A stretch of DNA of 64,000 nucleotides from Actinomadura viridilutea (GTDB lineage: Bacteria; Actinomycetota; Actinomycetes; Streptosporangiales; Streptosporangiaceae): the NCBI GenBank assembly GCA_003001795.1, contig PVNI01000007.1, forward strand, positions 62,001-126,000, written 5' to 3'. Positions within the stretch are counted from its first letter, which is position 1, and each line of letters opens with the position of its first letter. Positions 59,551 to 64,000 of the stretch are shown in pieces. The notes beneath the pieces were generated by a model. That model was given only the letters and a program-made list of their open reading frames with translations, did not search any database and was not told where the DNA came from. The translations under genes and the position numbers were made by a program.

Positions 59551-60693
59551 TCACCGCGACGGCAGGGGCAGCCAGGCCCGCAGGACGAAGTCGTTCTCGG
59601 GGGTGCGGCCGTGCTCCAGGCGCCCGCCCACCAGCTCGGCGCGCTCGCGCAGCCCGATCAGCCCGGCCCCCGCGCCGGGCAGCTCGGCGGCCCGCCCCAC
59701 CGGCAGCGGGTTGACGATCTCGATGGTCAGGCCCGAATCGGCGGCCTCCAGCCGCACCTCCACGCGGCACCCGGGCGCGTGCTTGCGCGCGTTGGTGAGG
59801 CCCTCCTGGACGACCCGGAACGCGTGCCGCCCCACGCTCTCGGGCACGGACGCGGGGTCGGGGACGCGGTCGTCGAGGGTGACGGGCGTCCCGGTGCGGC
59901 GCGACTCCTCGACCAGGGCGGGGACGTCGGTCAGCGTCGGCTGCGGCCGTTCGGCGTCGGCGCCGTCGTCGCGCAGCACGCCGATCACCTCCCGCAGGTC
60001 CTCCATCGCCTGGTAGGCGCAGCGGCGGATCACCCCGGCCGCCTCCCGCTGCCGCTCGGTGGCGTCCTCCCCGAACTCCAGCGCCCCCGCGTGCACCGCC
60101 AGCAGCGAGATCCGGTGCGCCAGCACGTCGTGCATCTCCCGGGCGATCCGCTCGCGCTCCAGGTGCCGGGCCTCCTCCACGCGCAGCTGCTGCTGCTCCT
60201 CGGCCTGCCGGGCCCGCTCCTTCCACGACTCGACGAGCTGGCGGCGCGACCGGACCAGCATCCCGGCCGCCACCAGCACGGCGATGCCCAGCAGGAACAC
60301 CGCCAGGGTCTCCCAGTACTCGCGCTCGGACCGCCAGGTGGAGTCCATGAACGCTACGGTGATCAACGCCGCCTCCGTCCCGGCGGCGGCGCACGCCGTC
60401 CACCAGGACCGGTGGACCGCGACGGTGAACAGCGCCAGCCCGAGCGGCCCCACCACGGCCGTGGAGAACAGCTGCCCCGCCATGAGCACCGCCCAGACCA
60501 GCAGGGGCCGGCGGCGGCGCAGCAGCATCAGCAGCGCCAGCGACGCGCCGCCGAACGCGACCTCGGCGGACAGCGGCGGGTCGGGGTCGTAGTCGGCGCG
60601 GGCGCCCAGCAACAGCAGGAAGCTCAGCAGGGCCGCGGCGGCCGCGACGGCGACGTCGTCGACCCACTCGCGGGAGGAGCGACGCAGCAGCAC
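59551..60693 (-). CDS. Sensor histidine kinase (NarX/DesK-type HisKA_3)
   Basis: This 380-aa membrane kinase has about five transmembrane helices in residues 12-147, then a coiled-coil (QLVESWKERARQAEEQQQLRVEEARHLERER). The HisKA_3 box REMHDVLAHRISLL has the phospho-accepting His188. The HATPase domain (about 290-375) includes QEGLTNARKHAPG and GAGLIGLRERAELVGG. Short extracytoplasmic loops suggest sensing within the membrane, as in bacitracin- or membrane-stress sensors. The GTG start is at 60691-60693. It is followed by its response regulator. Confidence 0.9.
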   Translation of the reverse strand: MLLRRSSREWVDDVAVAAAAALLSFLLLLGARADYDPDPPLSAEVAFGGASLALLMLLRRRRPLLVWAVLMAGQLFSTAVVGPLGLALFTVAVHRSWWTACAAAGTEAALITVAFMDSTWRSEREYWETLAVFLLGIAVLVAAGMLVRSRRQLVESWKERARQAEEQQQLRVEEARHLERERIAREMHDVLAHRISLLAVHAGALEFGEDATERQREAAGVIRRCAYQAMEDLREVIGVLRDDGADAERPQPTLTDVPALVEESRRTGTPVTLDDRVPDPASVPESVGRHAFRVVQEGLTNARKHAPGCRVEVRLEAADSGLTIEIVNPLPVGRAAELPGAGAGLIGLRERAELVGGRLEHGRTPENDFVLRAWLPLPSR

Positions 60694-60803
60694 CCGACCC
60701 AACCTACCGGCCGCCTGTCGGGCCGCCCATGTCCGCAGGTCGATGCCGGAATCGACTTTCGTCGACGTCCGGCCGACCGGGAGGTCCGTTCCGGCGGTGC
60801 GAC

Positions 60804-60832
60804 GGCGCCGGGCCCCGAGAGGACCCGGCGCC
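60804..60832 (-). terminator. Terminator of the zwf-opcA-pgl operon
   Basis: GGCGCCGGG (60804-60812) and CCCGGCGCC (60824-60832) form a perfect 9-bp stem with an 11-nt loop, 17 bp beyond the leftward pgl stop. It separates this operon from the histidine kinase gene. Confidence 0.6.
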
Positions 60833-60848
60833 TTCGCCGAAACCGCCG

Positions 60849-61631
60849 TTACGGCGAGCTCATGCGGTCGATGCCCGGTGGCAGCTGCGCCGCGGCGGCC
60901 CGGTCGAGCAGGAACAGCGTCCGCTGCCGTCCCCGGGCGCCCGCGCCCGGCACCTGCATCGGCCCGGCCTCCGACAGCGCCAGCCGCACCGCCGGGGCCT
61001 TGGACCCGCCCGCCGCGACCACCCACACCTCGCGGGCCGCGCGGATCGCGGGCAGCGTCAGCGACAGGCGCGTCGGCGGCGGCTTGGGCGCGCCCCGCAC
61101 CGCCACGACCGTCCGCTCCTCCTCGTACAGGGCGGGCATCTCGGGGAACAGCGACGCGACGTGCGCGTCCGGCCCGAGGCCCAGCATCAGCACGTCGAAG
61201 GACGGGACCGGACCGTGGTCCTCGGGGCGGGCCGCGGCGCGCAGCTCGGCCGCGTACCGCTCGGCCGCCGCCTCGGGGTCGGCGCCGTCCGGTCCGTCGG
61301 TGGACGGCATCGGATGCACCCGCGCCGGATCCACGTCCACATGGTCGAGCAGCGCCTTGCGGGCGCCGGTCTCGTTGCGCTCGGGGTCGCCGGTCGGCAG
61401 GAACCGCTCGTCCCCCCACCAGATGTCCAGCGCCCGCCAGTCGATCGCGTCGCGGGCGCGGCTCTCGGCCAGCTCGGCCAGCACCGCGGTGCCCACCCCG
61501 CCGCCGGTCAGCACCACCGACGCCGAGCCCCGCGCCGCCTGCACGTCGACCAGACGGGTGACCAGGCGGGCCGCCACCGCGCGGGCCAGCAGCTCCTGGT
61601 CGCGGTGGATCAGCACGGTCGGTGTGGTCAT
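60849..61631 (-). CDS. pgl: 6-phosphogluconolactonase
   Basis: Pgl hydrolyses 6-phosphogluconolactone in the oxidative pentose phosphate pathway. The 260-aa NagB/DevB-fold protein has SVVLTGGGVGTAVLAEL, IWWGDERFLPTGDPERNETGARKAL, FDVLMLGLGPDAHVASLFP and the C-terminal VVAAGGSKAPAVRLAL. The ATG at 61629-61631 overlaps the opcA stop as ATGA. It is the third gene of zwf-opcA-pgl. Confidence 0.95.
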   Translation of the reverse strand: MTTPTVLIHRDQELLARAVAARLVTRLVDVQAARGSASVVLTGGGVGTAVLAELAESRARDAIDWRALDIWWGDERFLPTGDPERNETGARKALLDHVDVDPARVHPMPSTDGPDGADPEAAAERYAAELRAAARPEDHGPVPSFDVLMLGLGPDAHVASLFPEMPALYEEERTVVAVRGAPKPPPTRLSLTLPAIRAAREVWVVAAGGSKAPAVRLALSEAGPMQVPGAGARGRQRTLFLLDRAAAAQLPPGIDRMSSP

Positions 61632-62656
61632 GCCCCCTCCGCTCCGGACGTCCGCGCCCCGTCGCCGGACGGCCCGGCCGGCCGCGCGGGCGCGGCGATC
61701 CCGCCGTCGGCGGCGGCGGCGAACTCCTCTCGCCGGTGCTGGGCGGCGGCCAGCTCCTTGGCGAACCGGGACGCCGCCTCCCGGTACACCTCGTCGGGGT
61801 CGAGCCGCCGCAGCTCCTCGGCCAGCAGCTCGGCCATCGGGCGGCGCATGAGCGACACCTGCCGGTCGGGCTGCCCGGGCCGCGTCAGCGTGGCCACCCG
61901 GCCGTCGGGGCGGCACACGACGATGTCGCCCTCGGTGGTGGCCAGCCGGACCCCGGTGATGCCCGGACCGTCGGAGAGCCGCCGCGTCACCGTCACGCCC
62001 AGCCGCAGCGACAGCCAGGCCGCCAGCAGCTCCGCGCTGGGGCTGTCCGGCTCGGCCGTCACCTCCCCGGAGAGGATCTCGCCGTGGGGCTGGTCCAGCG
62101 CGGCCGCCAGCAGCGACCGCCAGGAGGTCAGCCGGGTCCAGGCGAAGTCGGTGTCGCCGGGGGCGTAGACGTCGGCCAGCCGCGCCAGCGTGCCGAGCCG
62201 GTCGGCGGCGGCGTAGGAGTCGGTGACGCGGCGCTGCGCGAGGCTGCCGAGCGGGTCGCGGCTCGGCACCTCGGGCACCCTGCCGCCCGGCCACCACGTC
62301 ACGACCGGCGTGTCCGGCATGAGCAGCGGGGTGACCACCGAGTCGGCGTGCTCGGCGAGCGGCCCGTACATGCGCAGCAGCACGGTCTCGCCGGGGCCCG
62401 TCTCGCCCATGCGGATCTCGGCGTCCAGCCGGGACGAGCTGCCGCGCGCGTCCCGGGAGATCACCGTCAGGACCCGGCAGGGGTGCTCGCGCGACGCCTC
62501 GGTCGCCGCGCGCACCGCGTCGTACTGCGCCGACTCGTCCGTCACGATGATCAGGGTGAGCACCATCCCGACCGCCGGGCCGCCCATCAGATGCCGGGCC
62601 TGCGTCAGCGCGTCCTGGATGCGGCGCGTGGTGGTGTCGGCCAGATCGATGTTCAT
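61628..62656 (-). CDS. opcA: Glucose-6-phosphate dehydrogenase assembly protein OpcA
   Basis: OpcA is an actinobacterial and cyanobacterial allosteric partner that activates glucose-6-phosphate dehydrogenase. The 342-aa protein has MNIDLADTTTRRIQDALTQARHL, VLTLIIVTDE, SRLDAEIRMGETGPGETVLLRMYGPLAEHADSVVTPLLMPDTPVVTWWPG and DTDFAWTRLTSWRSLLAAALDQP. The last 45 residues are a variable tail. It lies 3 bp after zwf and overlaps pgl. Confidence 0.95.
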   Translation of the reverse strand: MNIDLADTTTRRIQDALTQARHLMGGPAVGMVLTLIIVTDESAQYDAVRAATEASREHPCRVLTVISRDARGSSSRLDAEIRMGETGPGETVLLRMYGPLAEHADSVVTPLLMPDTPVVTWWPGGRVPEVPSRDPLGSLAQRRVTDSYAAADRLGTLARLADVYAPGDTDFAWTRLTSWRSLLAAALDQPHGEILSGEVTAEPDSPSAELLAAWLSLRLGVTVTRRLSDGPGITGVRLATTEGDIVVCRPDGRVATLTRPGQPDRQVSLMRRPMAELLAEELRRLDPDEVYREAASRFAKELAAAQHRREEFAAAADGGIAAPARPAGPSGDGARTSGAEGA

Positions 62657-62659
62657 CTC

Positions 62660-64000
62660 TTACAGTCGCCTCCATGCGCGCCCGTCGCGCGCCATCAGCG
62701 CGTCGGCGCTCTCGGGCCCGTACCCGCCGGACTTGTACTGGTCGATCTCGGGCTGGCTCGCCCAGTACTCCACCACCGGGTCCAGGATCCGCCAGGACAG
62801 CTCGACCTCCTCCTGCCGGGGGAACAGCGGCGGATCGCCGATCAGCACGTCCAGCAGCAGCCGTTCGTAGGCCTCGGGCGAGGACTCGGTGAACGACTCG
62901 CCGTAGGCGAAGTCCATGTTGACGTCCCGCACCTCCATCGAGGAGCCGGGCACCTTGGAACCGAACCGCACGGTGATGCCCTCGTCCGGCTGCACCCGGA
63001 TGACCAGCGCGTTCTGCCCCAGCTCCTCGGTGTCGGTCTCGGAGAACGGCAGGTGCGGCGCCCGCTGGAAGATCACCGCGACCTCGGTGACCCGGCGGCT
63101 CAGCCGCTTGCCGGTGCGCAGGTAGAACGGCACGCCCGCCCAGCGCCGGTTGCCGATCTCCAGCTTGACCGCGGCGTAGGTCTCGGTGCGCGAGTCGCTG
63201 GGGATGCCGTCCTCCTCCAGGTAGCCGCGCACCTTCACGCCGCCCTGCCAGCCGGCGGCGTACTGGCCGCGCGCGGTGGCCAGCGACAGGTCGTCGGGAA
63301 GGCGCACCGCCGACAGCACCTTGGCCTTCTCCGCGCGCACCGCCTCGGCGCTGAACGACACGGGCGGCTCCATCGCCGTCAGCGCCAGCAGCTGCAGCAG
63401 GTGGTTCTGGATCACGTCGCGGGCGGCGCCGATGCCGTCGTAGTACCCGGCCCGGCCGCCGATGCCGATGTCCTCGGCCATCGTGATCTGCACGTGGTCG
63501 ACGTACGACCGGTTCCAGATCGGCTCGAACATCTCGTTGGCGAACCGCAGCGCCAGGATGTTCTGCACGGTCTCCTTGCCGAGGTAGTGGTCGATCCGGA
63601 AGATCGACTCCTCGGGGAAGACCCGGTGCACCGTGTCGTTCAGCTCGATCGCGCTGGCCAGGTCGTGGCCGAACGGCTTCTCGATGACCACGCGCCGCCA
63701 CCCCTGGGACCGGTCGGCCAGCCCGGCGCGCTGCAGCTGCTCGACCACCTGGGGGAAGAACTTGGGCGGAATGGACAGGTAGAACGCGTAGTTGCCGCCC
63801 GTGCCGCGGGTCTGGTCGAGCTCCTTGACGGCCATGGCCAGCGCCTCGAACGCGCCCGGGTCGCTGAACTCGCCCGGCACGAAGTGCATGCCCTCGGAGA
63901 GGTGACGCCAGACGTCCTCCCGGAAGGGCGTGCGGGCGTACTTCTTGACCGATTCGTAGGCGATCTGCCGGAAGTCCTCGTGCTCCCAGTCGCGGCGGGC
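62660..64000 (-). CDS. zwf: Glucose-6-phosphate 1-dehydrogenase (5' end outside the window)
   Basis: G6PDH commits glucose 6-phosphate to the pentose phosphate pathway and makes NADPH. The visible 446 residues run to the right edge with the frame open (ARRDWEHEDFRQIAYESVKKY at the edge). Only the N-terminal region with the NADP loop is missing. RIDHYLGKE carries the catalytic and substrate-binding His and Asp residues and lies in VFPEESIFRIDHYLGKETVQN. The C-terminal YGPESADALMARDGRAWRRL is standard. An internal ATG at 63889 is not the start. It is the first gene seen of the leftward zwf-opcA-pgl unit. Confidence 0.96.
   Translation of the reverse strand, partial: ARRDWEHEDFRQIAYESVKKYARTPFREDVWRHLSEGMHFVPGEFSDPGAFEALAMAVKELDQTRGTGGNYAFYLSIPPKFFPQVVEQLQRAGLADRSQGWRRVVIEKPFGHDLASAIELNDTVHRVFPEESIFRIDHYLGKETVQNILALRFANEMFEPIWNRSYVDHVQITMAEDIGIGGRAGYYDGIGAARDVIQNHLLQLLALTAMEPPVSFSAEAVRAEKAKVLSAVRLPDDLSLATARGQYAAGWQGGVKVRGYLEEDGIPSDSRTETYAAVKLEIGNRRWAGVPFYLRTGKRLSRRVTEVAVIFQRAPHLPFSETDTEELGQNALVIRVQPDEGITVRFGSKVPGSSMEVRDVNMDFAYGESFTESSPEAYERLLLDVLIGDPPLFPRQEEVELSWRILDPVVEYWASQPEIDQYKSGGYGPESADALMARDGRAWRRL

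Overview
The window is about 74% GC, with long non-overlapping genes, many GTG starts and ATGA/GTGA gene junctions. Together with whiA, rbpA, opcA, the uvrA-uvrC-rapZ-yvcK-whiA-gap-pgk-tpiA-secG order and a zwf-opcA-pgl cluster, this points to a filamentous actinomycete. My best guess is Actinomadura or a related member of the Thermomonosporaceae/Streptosporangiales. That placement is inference from gene content. No rRNA, tRNA, CRISPR array, insertion sequence or prophage was seen.

Layout. 1-7.9 kb: tail of an unknown gene, a GntR regulator, then a six-gene myo-inositol catabolic operon (iolG-E-C-J-B-D) in which every junction is a 4-bp overlap, closed by two strong hairpins. 8-12.6 kb: two small hypothetical proteins, an FGGY sugar kinase, and a glycosyltransferase/histidine phosphatase pair. 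12.6-19.1 kb: P450 with a divergent TetR and a shared palindromic operator, aminotransferase IV, nitrilase-like hydrolase, methyltransferase, SigJ/ECF41-like sigma factor and a divergent azoreductase. 19.6-24.4 kb: secreted DUF1996 protein, a TIGR03084/AtuA operon behind an 18-bp perfect palindrome, and an MBL hydrolase. 24.5-30.7 kb: a two-TM protein coupled to a 1295-aa Crp-like/NB-ARC/TPR fusion, a second Crp-like protein, and a zinc-ribbon protein with a degenerate MBL fold. 30.7-32.5 kb: NTF2-like protein, TetR, GNAT.

32.6-46.7 kb is housekeeping: uvrA (with an apparent SOS box), a Tat-type Rieske lipoprotein, uvrC, rapZ, yvcK, whiA, a broken asparagine-synthase-like gene, gap-pgk-tpiA, secG and rbpA. 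46.9-51.7 kb: a methyltransferase, glyA behind a clear ZTP (pfl-motif) riboswitch, a methyltransferase, an ACT-GNAT acetyltransferase and a carboxymuconolactone-decarboxylase-like protein. 51.8-54.9 kb is a compact orphan locus: a promoter, a short ORF with a Cys/Thr/Ser-containing tail, a truncated PaaK/F390-synthetase-like protein, a 57-codon ORF, and a SagD-type YcaO protein. It looks like an undescribed minimal YcaO (RiPP or thioamide-type) system. 55-60.7 kb: MarR with a divergent MFS pump, an ABC exporter and a LuxR-type two-component pair. The window ends in pgl-opcA-zwf, read leftward, with zwf cut by the edge.

The genes fit a soil saprophyte's carbon economy: inositol degradation feeds glycolysis (gap-pgk-tpiA) and NADPH comes from zwf-opcA-pgl. 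The material between rbpA and pgl appears to be accessory DNA set among housekeeping genes. The two loci most worth following are the YcaO locus and the Crp/NB-ARC/TPR protein.
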